NCBI GenBank assembly: GCA_027619145.1
Contig: JAQCGA010000080.1
Location: forward strand, 1 to 10,720
Source of the DNA: a bacterium
Lineage (GTDB): Bacteria > Latescibacterota > UBA2968 > GCA-2709665
Direction of reading: 5' to 3'
DNA length: 10,720 bases
Of this stretch, positions 1-6,979 are shown in pieces; position 1 is the first letter of the stretch; each line of letters starts with the position of its first letter. The notes beneath the pieces are model-generated. The model did not search any database and had not been told where the DNA came from. It saw nothing but the letters and a program-made list of their open reading frames with translations. Both the position numbers and the translations under genes were made by a program.

Positions 1-1
1 G

Positions 2-271
2 ATTGAGCCGCTTTCATCGGACCTGGTGTCGGATTGGGAAGGTTGTCTAAGTATTCCGGAGATTCGGGGAAGGGTTCCACGTTATGAGGGCGTCCGCGTT
101 ACGGCCCTGAATAAGGAAGGCCGCCCGGTGGTTTTTGATGCGCATGGATATCTGGCTCGGGTCATCCAGCATGAGGTTGATCATCTGGACGGGGTGTTGT
201 TTCTGGACCGGATGGAGGACTTTTCCTCGCTCTGTTTCCTGGAAGAGTACGGAAAATATCACCGCGAATGA
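2..271 (+). CDS. def: Peptide deformylase, C-terminal part (5' end outside window)
   Basis: This enzyme removes the N-terminal formyl group from nascent bacterial proteins in the cytoplasm, using a bound metal (usually Fe2+). The window holds the last 89 residues. Two of the three family motifs are visible: motif II EGCLSIP, whose Cys is a metal ligand, and motif III QHEVDHLDG, whose two His are ligands and whose Glu is catalytic. Motif I (GLAAPQ) must lie upstream of base 1. The frame is open from base 2 and ends at TGA 269-271. An ATG/GTG inside the fragment is not the real start, because the conserved motif II context extends to the edge. The next gene follows after about 100 bases. The identification is secure; only the 5' end is missing. 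Confidence 0.95.
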   Translation: MEPLSSDLVSDWEGCLSIPEIRGRVPRYEGVRVTALNKEGRPVVFDAHGYLARVIQHEVDHLDGVLFLDRMEDFSSLCFLEEYGKYHRE

Positions 272-370
272 CCGAATTTGACTTCAGGTCGGGCCGGATA
301 TGCCGAAATAAATAGAAGAGATGCTGGGTGTTTACGAACGATCGTGGACCACACCTCAAAGGGGTGATTG

Positions 371-838
371 GTGGTGTTACAAAAAAAGTATTTGTGCGGC
401 AAGATCGTATTTTACCTGCTTTTTTTCCTGATCGCAACCTTCGGGTGCGCAGTGCGCCGGGTGCCACCGCTGAGGTATGTACCTGTGCTGGGGAGCAAGC
501 CAGATACGTCGATGGAGGGGATTCTGAAGCGCGCGTTGGATGACAAGAATCCGATGGTGCGACGGGATGCGGTTCGGCTTTTGGGTACGATGATTAGCAC
601 GCCCGAAGAACAACGCAGAAGTGCGGCGGCTTTGAACCGGGCACTGGGTGACAAAGAAGAGGACATTCGGTTGGAAGCTGTAAAGGCGCTGGGCAAAATC
701 GCTCCGGAGATCAGTGGCCCCTATTTGAGCCGGGCAATGAGCGACAAAAGCGTGCGTGTGCGCATCCAGGTCGTGCAGGTTCTTCGAGACGCATATCAGC
801 GGCAGGCCGGACAGGTAGAGACGGTATCTGGCGGATAG
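371..838 (+). CDS. Small HEAT-repeat protein, predicted lipoprotein
   Basis: A 155-residue protein. Residues 5-26 look like a lipoprotein signal: KK near the N-terminus, a hydrophobic run (IVFYLLFFLIATFG) and a Cys at 26. The lipobox TFGC is imperfect, so a plain signal anchor is possible. The rest carries about three HEAT/PBS-lyase-like helical repeats (about 47-74, 84-111 and 115-142), each with the D-x-x-x-x-V/I-R-x-x-A/V-V-x-x-L pattern. These act as protein-binding scaffolds; no enzymatic function is apparent. Possible starts are TTG 368, GTG 371 and GTG 374. GTG 371 is preferred because AAAGGGG at 358-364 then sits 6 bases upstream. The gene ends with TAG just before the shared terminator. 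The specific role is unknown. Confidence 0.75.
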   Translation: MVLQKKYLCGKIVFYLLFFLIATFGCAVRRVPPLRYVPVLGSKPDTSMEGILKRALDDKNPMVRRDAVRLLGTMISTPEEQRRSAAALNRALGDKEEDIRLEAVKALGKIAPEISGPYLSRAMSDKSVRVRIQVVQVLRDAYQRQAGQVETVSGG

Positions 839-860
839 GAATCTTGTTACAGAATGGACG

Positions 861-901
861 CACAAAAAAGCCTCCGGAAGAAAATCGGAGGCTTTTTTGT
901 G
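861..901. terminator. Bidirectional rho-independent terminator
   Basis: A perfect 16-bp inverted repeat (861-876 and 886-901) has a 9-base loop and the core GCCTCCG/CGGAGGC. It is flanked by A6 on the left arm and T6 on the right arm, so each strand's transcript gives a GC-rich stem followed by a U-run. It lies between the convergent lipoprotein gene (ends 838, + strand) and the thioredoxin-like gene (ends 918, - strand) and can stop both. Confidence 0.93.
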
Positions 902-917
902 TTGAAAATCTGGCTGT

Positions 918-2186
918 TCAGGCCTCAAAATATGCCCGGAGCCCGGCATGGGGTGGGGTTCGGTCTCGGGCTTCGGTGCCAGCGATGGTGAATGCGAGAC
1001 CCATTGGGGCAGGGTCTGTGTCATCCGGCCGTGCGTTGAAGGTGGTGCCGCCCCAACGGATTCCCGAGACGACCACGTTGAACCGGGTAAATTCACCTGT
1101 GATCCGGTTGAAAGACAGGTGGCCAAGAAGGTTGGCTTCGTACCCGCGCTCGTTCATCATGCAGCACATCTGGCCTCGTTTGTGCGGTGCGTACGAGGGA
1201 GGTTGGGCACACCATTCGCCGTATTCGCAGAGGTCCACGTGACCAGAAAGACGCAGGTCTACCTGTTGCGGGCTGACGTGGGTTGCTGCGAGTTGAATAT
1301 CTGCTTCGCGAACCGCTTCGGGTGTCCAGGGTGAAGTTTCGCCACGGACCATGTCCAGGAGATGAAAGCGGACCAGGCGGCGTGCAACGGGGCCGTAGAG
1401 CGGGAACGAGTCACCGGGTGCAACGTTGTCCGGGATCAAGGAGAGCTTTTCTTCTCGGGTGATCCAGACGTAGTCCTGGTTGTGGGCATTCGAGCGCCAG
1501 TCCTGGGGGCGTGCATCGTTGGGTCGTGGTAAGTCAACGAACCCCTGGTGGAGCACCAGCCCGTCTTCAGGATAGACCCAGGCAAATCGGGCGTCGCGCT
1601 GGATATTTTCTACCTCTGTCGTTTCTTTTTGAGTGCTGCGGTGGTCCCAGTTTTCAAGGGCGCTGCCCAGCATTTCAAGGAGTTGTTCCGGGTCGCGTGT
1701 ATGCCGCGTGCCGAGGAGTTCGCCTTCGGTTGTCGCTACAAAGAGGCCCTGGTGGCATTCGCCGTGATCTACGGCTGCCATTCGAGCTCGGGCTTCATCG
1801 AAGCTGAGTTTGAAGCGGCCCTGCCAGGATACCAGGCGCAGGAAGCTACCTTCTTCGTCGTTCTGACGCTGGAGGTGGCTGATGTTGGCGGCTACGGGTA
1901 TAAAGCGTGTAGAGAGCAGTTCGATCACACGCGGATCGTCGAATGCGAGCGCACGGCCCGCAACGCCGTTGTTTCAAACACAGCCCAGTGGGTGCCCGTT
2001 CATGGCCCAGATGAAGAGGGGTTTTTCCGTACGGGCTGCTTCCTGTCGCCCAGGCCAGAGTTCACCTATCCAGGGTACCTGCGTCCAGCGTTCTCCAGAA
2101 GCTTTGGGGCGGCAGGCTTCGAAGAGTGTTTCGAAGGTAGTGTCTGTTAAAAGGGGTAACGAGTTTTGCAGTGTGGGTGCTGGCAT
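918..2186 (-). CDS. Probable selenoprotein: thioredoxin-like protein with Cys-Val-Sec motif, UGA at codon 71
   Basis: One 422-residue reading frame runs in a single frame from ATG 2186-2184 to TGA 920-918, interrupted only by TGA at 1976-1974 (codon 71). AGGAGG lies 6 bases ahead of the ATG. Before the UGA is a beta-strand-like KPLFIWAMNGHPLGCV; after it come NNG and a helix/strand pattern ending DDPRVIELL...RFIPV. This is the layout of thioredoxin_7-like folds, in which the redox motif sits between the first strand and its following helix. The motif here is C69-V70-U71. A further thioredoxin-like segment follows (GLFVATTEGELLG..RDPEQLLEML, about 147-178). A C-terminal domain of about 230 residues that I do not recognise carries a Cys-rich patch (C320, C326, C341, C342). 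The likely role is thiol/disulfide or peroxide redox chemistry; the substrate is unknown. A nonsense mutation or sequencing error is the alternative, but the hairpin after the UGA and the intact downstream frame argue for selenocysteine. The usual automatic call would be a truncated 336-residue protein starting at GTG 1928. Confidence 0.8.
1944..1962 (-). promoter_or_regulatory. Candidate bacterial SECIS hairpin
   Basis: In the minus-strand mRNA, UGCGGGC (1962-1956) pairs with GCUCGCA (1950-1944) as 7 base pairs including one G-U. The loop is the five bases CGUGC (1955-1951). The loop G is 20 bases after the UGA. Bacterial SECIS elements are known to be short hairpins just downstream of the UGA with a G in the first two loop positions about 16-37 bases away, as in E. 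coli fdhF. All these criteria are met by eye; no folding energy was computed. Confidence 0.7.
1974..1976 (-). other. In-frame UGA, candidate selenocysteine codon 71
   Basis: TGA on the minus strand is preceded by TGT GTT (Cys-Val) and followed by AAC AAC GGC (Asn-Asn-Gly). It falls at the expected redox-active position of the thioredoxin-like domain. No other gene in the window has an internal TGA and many end with TGA, so a reassigned genetic code is not the explanation. Confidence 0.78.
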
Positions 2187-2192
2187 CGGCAA

Positions 2193-2198
2193 CCTCCT
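2193..2198 (-). promoter_or_regulatory. Ribosome binding site of the selenoprotein gene
   Basis: A perfect AGGAGG on the minus strand is separated by 6 bases from ATG 2186-2184. It places translation start upstream of the UGA, which means ribosomes must meet the UGA. It also argues against the downstream GTG at 1928 as the natural start. Confidence 0.85.
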
Positions 2199-2313
2199 GA
2201 ATGGAAAACGGGGTGAGGGTTTTGATTGCACGGGACTTATCTCCGTTCCACTGTAAGATAAGGCATCACAGGCTGAAAGGGAAAGGGTTCTTCACGGGTT
2301 CTGCTTTTCGGAG

Positions 2314-2342
2314 TTGACGTTGAAACTCAATTACAGTAGATT
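2314..2342 (+). promoter_or_regulatory. Predicted sigma70-type promoter of the large operon
   Basis: TTGACG (2314-2319, 5 of 6 to consensus) and TAGATT (2337-2342, 4 of 6) are separated by 17 bases, about 50 bases ahead of the first operon gene. They lie in the 204-base divergent gap 2187-2390. No clear operator repeat was seen in this gap, and no convincing promoter for the minus-strand gene was found. Confidence 0.5.
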
Positions 2343-2390
2343 GGTCCGGCACCTTGCGGAAGCAATTCATATCCAGGAGAGGACCAGATC

Positions 2391-3047
2391 ATGAAGTTGT
2401 TGATTACAGGGGCGGACCGACCCCTTGGGAAGCTGGCTGTGCATCATTTTGGCGCGGCCCATACGCTGCGGCTGACGGGGATCGCGGCCGGTGGAGATGT
2501 TCAGGTGGCAGACCTGCGTGAACCGGAGGAAGTGGCTTCACTGGTTGCTGGAATGGATGCGATCCTGCATCTGGCGGAGTACGATCCTGCTCCGGTATTG
2601 GGGCCCACGGCGGAGCAAGATCGGCTGGAGATTGCGGCACGCGGTTCGTACGTATTATTGGAAGAGGCGCGTAAGGCGGGTGTGGACCGGGTGGTGCTGG
2701 CCAGTACGCTTGCGCTGATGGACGCCTACCCGGAAGAGTATGTCGTGGACGAGAACTGGATGCCCAGGCCGGGGCCACATGCCGATTCGTTGGCCCCTTA
2801 TATGGCGGAAATTGTATGTCGTGAGTTTGCCCGCGAAGGTGGGATCCGGTGTGTGTGTCTTCGTTTCGGGACGCTGGGGGATCTGACGCCGGAAGAAGAT
2901 GCGTTGCAGGCTCTGGATCGAGCGCTGGCTGTGGAATTCAAAGACCCGGGATACCGCTGGTTTCTATTGCATGTTGCAGCATCCGATCGGTTTTTGTGCG
3001 GCGAAGCCCGGCGTGTTCTGCAGTTGGACCGGAAAGGGGGCGCATGA
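2391..3047 (+). CDS. NAD-dependent epimerase/dehydratase-like SDR with degenerate motifs
   Basis: A 218-residue extended-SDR-like protein and first gene of the operon, with AGGAGAGG about 8 bases ahead of ATG. The N-terminal Rossmann motif is TGADRPLG (6-13), in which Arg10 replaces the usual middle glycine. D41 in the VADL strand and the A-I-L-H-L-A strand (57-62) fit an NAD-binding fold, and AST (104-106) is the usual Ser/Thr position. The catalytic Tyr is present (Y137) but the YxxxK lysine is replaced by Ile141. It is also shorter than typical epimerases (about 300 or more residues). It overlaps the next SDR by four bases (ATGA) or abuts it, so the two may form a heteromer. It could be a binding or regulatory subunit or have altered chemistry. 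The family assignment is good; the activity is uncertain. Confidence 0.85.
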   Translation: MKLLITGADRPLGKLAVHHFGAAHTLRLTGIAAGGDVQVADLREPEEVASLVAGMDAILHLAEYDPAPVLGPTAEQDRLEIAARGSYVLLEEARKAGVDRVVLASTLALMDAYPEEYVVDENWMPRPGPHADSLAPYMAEIVCREFAREGGIRCVCLRFGTLGDLTPEEDALQALDRALAVEFKDPGYRWFLLHVAASDRFLCGEARRVLQLDRKGGA

Positions 3048-3850
3048 TGCCTGCAATTGAGAGTGGAAAGGTGTGCATCTTTGGTGCTGGAGGGCCTGTG
3101 GGAGCCTCTGCCGCCCGGTTTCTGGAGAAGGACTACACATTGCGGTTGACGGATATTCGAATGGTGGACGAGATCAAGGAGCCGCAGTCGAAGCACGCGC
3201 CCATGCCCATCCAGCCAGAACCCCCCCACGAGTGGCGGAGGGTGGATATTACGAACTACGAGCAGGTGCTGGCGGCCGCACAGGGGATGGATGCACTGAT
3301 CAATGTGACGGTGGTGCGCCCCGTACTGGCAGGTGCATTTAGCGTGAATCTGATAGGTGCTTATAATGTGATGAAGGCTGCGGCGGCCTGCGGGATCCGG
3401 AGGGTTATTCATACCGGGCCCCGACATATTTATTTGGGGTTTGAGGGCGATTACAGGAACGAGTTCGACATTCCAGACGACATCCCGCTGCAGCCGGGGA
3501 GCAATCTGTATGCATTGACCAAGCATCTGGGTGGGCAGGTGGTGCGCGTATTTGCGGAAGAGCATGGGATTGAAGTCATTTGTTTTCTGTATTGTGGATT
3601 TGCTGCCAGCCATGGCGGTGACAGGGTGGATGGCAGCGGGATTGGGCCGTTTCACACATCCTGGGAAGATACAGGGGAGGCATTCTGGTACGGGCTTCGT
3701 GCACCGGACATGCCCAGGCCGTACGAAGTGTTTGATATTGTGGCGGATCTTCCGCACCGGAAGTGGGGAACCGACAAAGCCGAGCGGTTGCTGGGCTGGA
3801 AACCCCGGTATAACTTTGAACGGTTGTACCGGCGCAAAACAGGCGTGTGA
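3047..3850 (+). CDS. NAD(P)-dependent epimerase/dehydratase (extended SDR)
   Basis: A 267-residue oxidoreductase or epimerase likely to act on a nucleotide sugar or other polyol-type substrate. It has a canonical nucleotide motif GAGGPVG (13-19), with acidic D36 ending the second strand, which favours NAD. The catalytic Tyr-Lys pair is intact in YALTK (Y155, K159), with T123 in the Ser/Thr position. The C-terminal KAERLLGWKP block is typical of UDP-glucose-4-epimerase-like proteins. Two ATGs occur in tandem: 3044 overlaps the upstream stop as ATGA, while 3047 lies 6 bases after AGGGGG and is preferred. The difference is one residue. It is slightly shorter than standard epimerases. The precise substrate is unknown. 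Being next to a degenerate paralogue suggests that the two work on the same compound. Confidence 0.88.
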   Translation: MPAIESGKVCIFGAGGPVGASAARFLEKDYTLRLTDIRMVDEIKEPQSKHAPMPIQPEPPHEWRRVDITNYEQVLAAAQGMDALINVTVVRPVLAGAFSVNLIGAYNVMKAAAACGIRRVIHTGPRHIYLGFEGDYRNEFDIPDDIPLQPGSNLYALTKHLGGQVVRVFAEEHGIEVICFLYCGFAASHGGDRVDGSGIGPFHTSWEDTGEAFWYGLRAPDMPRPYEVFDIVADLPHRKWGTDKAERLLGWKPRYNFERLYRRKTGV

Positions 3851-3874
3851 TCCGGTACAGACCGGGGAGGGTTT

Positions 3875-4621
3875 ATGCCCAGAGGGCGTTGCCATTTTGC
3901 TCTGCTGGCGCGTTTCCACGACGAACTACGGCGCGTACGGCCCGTGGACGCAGCGCTGGTGGACCGACACCTGCCGGAACTGATTGCGGGTGCCGCTGCA
4001 CCAGACGGGTTGCGGTATGTGGCAAAGATGGGCAAGTTTGCCACGCATTTTTATACAGAGAACCGTCGTGAAGCGTGGGGGCAGGCTGTTGCCGGTTTGT
4101 TCCGGGCGCATCCCGACCTCGCGGCTCCGGAGCGAATTGCAGATGCGGATCGGGTGCTGGTATTGGGCTATATTTCCCACCTGACCGTAGATGAAGTGTT
4201 CCGAGATGTGGTTACCGTGCACGTTCACGGGACAGAAGACTGGCGACCCGTGATCGAAGGGTTGTGGTCTATGGTGGATGAATTGCCGTTTCGAAATTCG
4301 GATTATGTAAGCGGAATTGACCGATTTTCGCGGCGCGATCCGCTGGGATTTATTGATTGCGAAAAGGTGGGCGAATTCCTGGCGCTGATTCAGCCCTGGA
4401 TGGTAGAAGAAGATCCCTGGGAAATAGAACGCATCTATTTGCGGCTGATTGGGAGCGAAGTACCCGAGGCACAAGCTCGGCAGGCCTGGATGGAAAACCG
4501 AGGTCGTGCAGCGTCTTTTTTAGATGATCAACGACGAGATGCATTCGTAGCAGAGGCGGTTCGTATTGGGTTAGAAGAAGCCGTGCGTTTTCTGGACGGA
4601 GAGTACCGTGCAGATACTTGA
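3875..4621 (+). CDS. Zinc-dependent phospholipase C-like family protein
   Basis: A 248-residue protein matching the Zn_dep_PLPC fold (PF00882-type) by its spaced metal ligands. These are H7 near the N-terminus, GAAAPD with D44, HFYT with H58, and GYISHLTVDE with H102 and D106. Members are known or predicted metal-dependent hydrolases, often annotated hypothetical, and many do not act on phospholipid. No signal peptide is evident (MPRGRCHFALLARF), so it is probably cytoplasmic. The start ATG follows GGGGAGGG closely. It sits 24 bases after the SDR stop. Its place among oxidoreductases hints at hydrolysis of an ester or phosphoester in the same pathway, which is inference. Confidence 0.7.
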   Translation: MPRGRCHFALLARFHDELRRVRPVDAALVDRHLPELIAGAAAPDGLRYVAKMGKFATHFYTENRREAWGQAVAGLFRAHPDLAAPERIADADRVLVLGYISHLTVDEVFRDVVTVHVHGTEDWRPVIEGLWSMVDELPFRNSDYVSGIDRFSRRDPLGFIDCEKVGEFLALIQPWMVEEDPWEIERIYLRLIGSEVPEAQARQAWMENRGRAASFLDDQRRDAFVAEAVRIGLEEAVRFLDGEYRADT

Positions 4622-4651
4622 TATCTGAAGGAACCATAGAGGGAGGGAAGT

Positions 4652-5041
4652 ATGCGCGTAGAACATGTTGCATTTTTGGTGGACGATCCGGTGGCTATGT
4701 CCAAGTGGTACTGCGAGCATCTTGGAATGAAGGTGGTTCGGTATGGAGGGCCGCCCACGCATATGACGTTCTTGCAGGATTCATCCGGTAAGACGATGTT
4801 CGAAATTTATACGAAAGATGATCTGGAGACACCGGACTACGCCTCGATGCATGTATCTGTGCTCCATCTGGCATTCTGCGCAGACGATGTGAAGGCCGAA
4901 CGGCAACGCTTGATTGATGCCGGAGCTACCCCGGCGCAGGATGTGTTCACCACCCCCGCCGGAGATGAGATGACAATGGTTCGAGATCCGTGGGGACTGA
5001 CGGTGCAGTTGTTGAAACGGAAAGAACCTATGGGTGCGTGA
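4652..5041 (+). CDS. VOC-family (glyoxalase/dioxygenase fold) protein
   Basis: A 129-residue protein with two beta-alpha-beta-beta-beta modules. It resembles glyoxalase I in placing metal ligands at H5 (VEHVAFLV), E51 (MFEIYT) and H72 (LHLAFCADDV). The fourth position is Gln119 (TVQLL) where glyoxalase I has Glu, so the metal or reaction may differ. The closing DPWGLTVQLL is typical of VOC enzymes. Possible roles are lyase, epimerase or isomerase; the substrate is unknown. The ATG is preceded by GGGAGGG (4641-4647). It lies 30 bases after the previous gene. Confidence 0.85.
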   Translation: MRVEHVAFLVDDPVAMSKWYCEHLGMKVVRYGGPPTHMTFLQDSSGKTMFEIYTKDDLETPDYASMHVSVLHLAFCADDVKAERQRLIDAGATPAQDVFTTPAGDEMTMVRDPWGLTVQLLKRKEPMGA

Positions 5042-5098
5042 AGGGGGCAGGGATTCGTATGAAGATTCATGACTCGAACCATTTGATCGGGAGAGAAA

Positions 5099-6145
5099 AT
5101 GCCTGTTTTTGAGGTTGGGAAACTGGAAGGAGATTGTGCGCAAATCTTTGAAGGCGCAGGGCTGACCGGGGAAGAAGCAAGGCGGATCGCGAATTCACTG
5201 GTGGTTTCGAATTTGATGGGTCACGATTCCCACGGGGTGGTTCGTGTGGTGCAGTACGTGGATGCCCTGAGCGAAGGGATTGTGAAAGCAGATCGGCAGA
5301 TCCAGATTACCCGAGAAGCACCGGCTTCGGCGGTGGTGGATGGTGGGTGGGGATTTGGGCAAACGGTGTGTACGCAGGCGATGGATCTGGCAATCCAAAA
5401 GGCCCGGACTACGTCAGTGGCTGCCGTGGAGTTATACAACAGCAGTCATATTGGCCGTTTGGGCGAATATGTGGAGCAGGCCGCGCAGGAAAAGATGATC
5501 GGGATTGTGATGTGCAACAACCACGGAGGCGGCCGCTTGCTTTCGCCGTTCGGTGGAATCGATTCGCGAATGTCGCCCAATCCGGTGGCCGTAGGCGTTC
5601 CAACGGGTAAAGAGTACCCCATTGTGGTAGATATGACGACCAGCGTAGTGGCCGAAGGGAAAATCCGGATGAAGCGTAACCTCGGCGAAGATTTGCCGGA
5701 AGGTTGGGCCATCAACTCGGAAGGCAAACCGGCGAAGGTACCGGCTGACTTTTACGGACCGCCTCGTGGCGCGATTCTTCCATTTGGCGGGAACAGCGCA
5801 CACAAAGGATATGCACTGGCCGTGGTGATTGATATTCTGTCTGGAGCGCTGGGAGGCGCGGGATGCAGTCGTGAGGGTGCGCCATCAGGTGGGAACGGTG
5901 TTTTCTTGATGGCCATTCATATTGAGGCGTTTACAGGTGAAGATCGCTTCAGTTCCGATGTAGATACATTTGTGGATTATCTGAAAAGTTCACGTTTGCT
6001 TCCCGGGTTCAATGAGATTTTGATGCCTGGCGAAATGGAGCATCGGATGCGTCAGAAGCGCGAGGCCGAAGGGGTATTTGTAGATGACGAGACCTGGCGA
6101 CAGATTTGTGAGACCGGGCAGAAGGTGGGCGTGGATCTGGCGTGA
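5099..6145 (+). CDS. Ldh_2-family (malate/L-lactate/sulfolactate-type) dehydrogenase
   Basis: A 348-residue NAD(P)-dependent 2-hydroxyacid oxidoreductase of the Ldh_2 (MdH/YlbC/ureidoglycolate dehydrogenase) family. Landmarks are GHDSHG (41-46), the catalytic-His region SSHIGRLGEY (H117), NPVAVGVP (161-168), DMTTS (178-182) and GGNSAHKGYALAV (230-242). Known members oxidise malate, L-lactate, (R)-sulfolactate, ureidoglycolate or 2,3-diketogulonate, and the sequence does not decide among them. GGGAGAG (about 5090-5096) precedes the ATG. Length is normal. The next gene begins 24 bases later. The family is secure, the substrate open. Confidence 0.9.
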   Translation: MPVFEVGKLEGDCAQIFEGAGLTGEEARRIANSLVVSNLMGHDSHGVVRVVQYVDALSEGIVKADRQIQITREAPASAVVDGGWGFGQTVCTQAMDLAIQKARTTSVAAVELYNSSHIGRLGEYVEQAAQEKMIGIVMCNNHGGGRLLSPFGGIDSRMSPNPVAVGVPTGKEYPIVVDMTTSVVAEGKIRMKRNLGEDLPEGWAINSEGKPAKVPADFYGPPRGAILPFGGNSAHKGYALAVVIDILSGALGGAGCSREGAPSGGNGVFLMAIHIEAFTGEDRFSSDVDTFVDYLKSSRLLPGFNEILMPGEMEHRMRQKREAEGVFVDDETWRQICETGQKVGVDLA

Positions 6146-6169
6146 GCAGCAGTAGGAAGGAGGTACATT

Positions 6170-6940
6170 GTGGCATCTATTAAAATCACTCTGCTGGGGC
6201 ATGCGTCGTTTCGGTTTGAGCCGGATACGGGTGAGGTTGTCTATTTTGATCCCTGGCTGGACGGTAACCCTGCTTGCGACCTGTCTGTGGCCGATGTGAA
6301 AGAAGCAGATGTTGTGGTGGCAACCCATGGTCATAACGATCATATTGGAGATTCGTTTGCGATTTGCAAACAGACGGGTGCAATTTTTGTTGGAAACTAC
6401 GAGCTTTGTCTGGTTGCGGCAAAGAGCGGGCTGGAATTTGGACGCCAGGCAATCCCGATGAATCCGGGGGGGACAGCGGTGTTGCCTGGTTTGAAGATAA
6501 CAGCTACACAGGCGTTCCACTCGTTGTCTATGTCTGCGAACCAGTCTCTGGGAGATGTGCCGGGAGATCTGTATTTTCGGCCAGACGGCGCTGTGTGTGG
6601 GATGGTGTTGCAGTTTGAGAACGGGATTACGGTGTACGATACATCGGACACAACGGTGTTTGGGGATATGGCGTTGATCAGCCAGATGTATGGACCGCAG
6701 GTGGCGATTTTGCCCGTGGGAGGAAAGTTTACTATGGGGGTGCGTGAGGCAGCCCGAGCGGCCAGTTTGATCCGGCCAGACGTTGTGATTCCCTGCCATT
6801 ATGGGGAAGCTGTAGGTCAACCTGCAGATATTGATGCTCTGGCGAAAGGGGTTTCGTTTCTTTCGGCCAACACGCGGGTGGTGAAGCTGGAACCAGGACA
6901 AGCCCTTTCGTACACGGCGAGCCATTTTGGAGTGGGGTGA
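6170..6940 (+). CDS. UPF0173/UlaG-like metal-dependent hydrolase (metallo-beta-lactamase fold)
   Basis: A 256-residue MBL-fold protein. LGHASFRF (9-16) and FDPWLDGNP (26-34) are typical of the UPF0173/YtkL group. Metal ligands are H53-x-H55-x-D57-H58 (THGHNDH), H117, D160 (YDTSDT) and H210 (PCHYGE). Relatives include L-ascorbate-6-phosphate lactonase (UlaG) and uncharacterised hydrolases. A lactone or phosphoester would be a plausible substrate class next to the dehydrogenases. The start is GTG with GGAGG in AAGGAGGTACATT just ahead. It is likely cytoplasmic. Confidence 0.87.
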   Translation: MASIKITLLGHASFRFEPDTGEVVYFDPWLDGNPACDLSVADVKEADVVVATHGHNDHIGDSFAICKQTGAIFVGNYELCLVAAKSGLEFGRQAIPMNPGGTAVLPGLKITATQAFHSLSMSANQSLGDVPGDLYFRPDGAVCGMVLQFENGITVYDTSDTTVFGDMALISQMYGPQVAILPVGGKFTMGVREAARAASLIRPDVVIPCHYGEAVGQPADIDALAKGVSFLSANTRVVKLEPGQALSYTASHFGVG

Positions 6941-6967
6941 CACGTACGCAGGTGCATGCGCAAGATT

Positions 6968-6974
6968 AAGGAGG
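6968..6974 (+). promoter_or_regulatory. Ribosome binding site deciding the reductase start
   Basis: AAGGAGG lies 5 bases ahead of TTG 6980, which is in frame with the reductase. The upstream ATG 6956 has only weak CAGG ahead of it. TTG 6980 is therefore the probable start. Confidence 0.75.
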
Positions 6975-6979
6975 GCCGT

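Noticed and set aside
918..1928. A stand-alone 336-residue minus-strand gene starting at GTG 1928
   Set aside because: No Shine-Dalgarno site at that point. The thioredoxin-like fold begins upstream, and the frame continues unbroken to ATG 2186 except for the UGA, so it is part of a longer gene.
1965..1971. CAAC-GGC-GUUG hairpin (4 bp, three-base loop) directly after the UGA as the SECIS
   Set aside because: It begins only three bases after the UGA and puts the loop G at about 7 bases, too close compared with the known 16-37 base range. The 1944-1962 hairpin fits better.
1548..2150. A 200-residue plus-strand ORF opposite the selenoprotein gene
   Set aside because: It is the antisense shadow of the minus-strand frame, with no recognisable domain and no good ribosome site.
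2187..2390. Possible promoter for the minus-strand gene (TATCTT in the reverse strand)
   Set aside because: The -10 match is only 4 of 6 and no acceptable -35 sequence lies at 17 bases.
5059..5112. Short 17-codon ORF just before and overlapping the Ldh_2 start
   Set aside because: Weak ribosome site, different frame, and no sign of a leader-peptide function such as a run of one amino acid or an attenuator hairpin.
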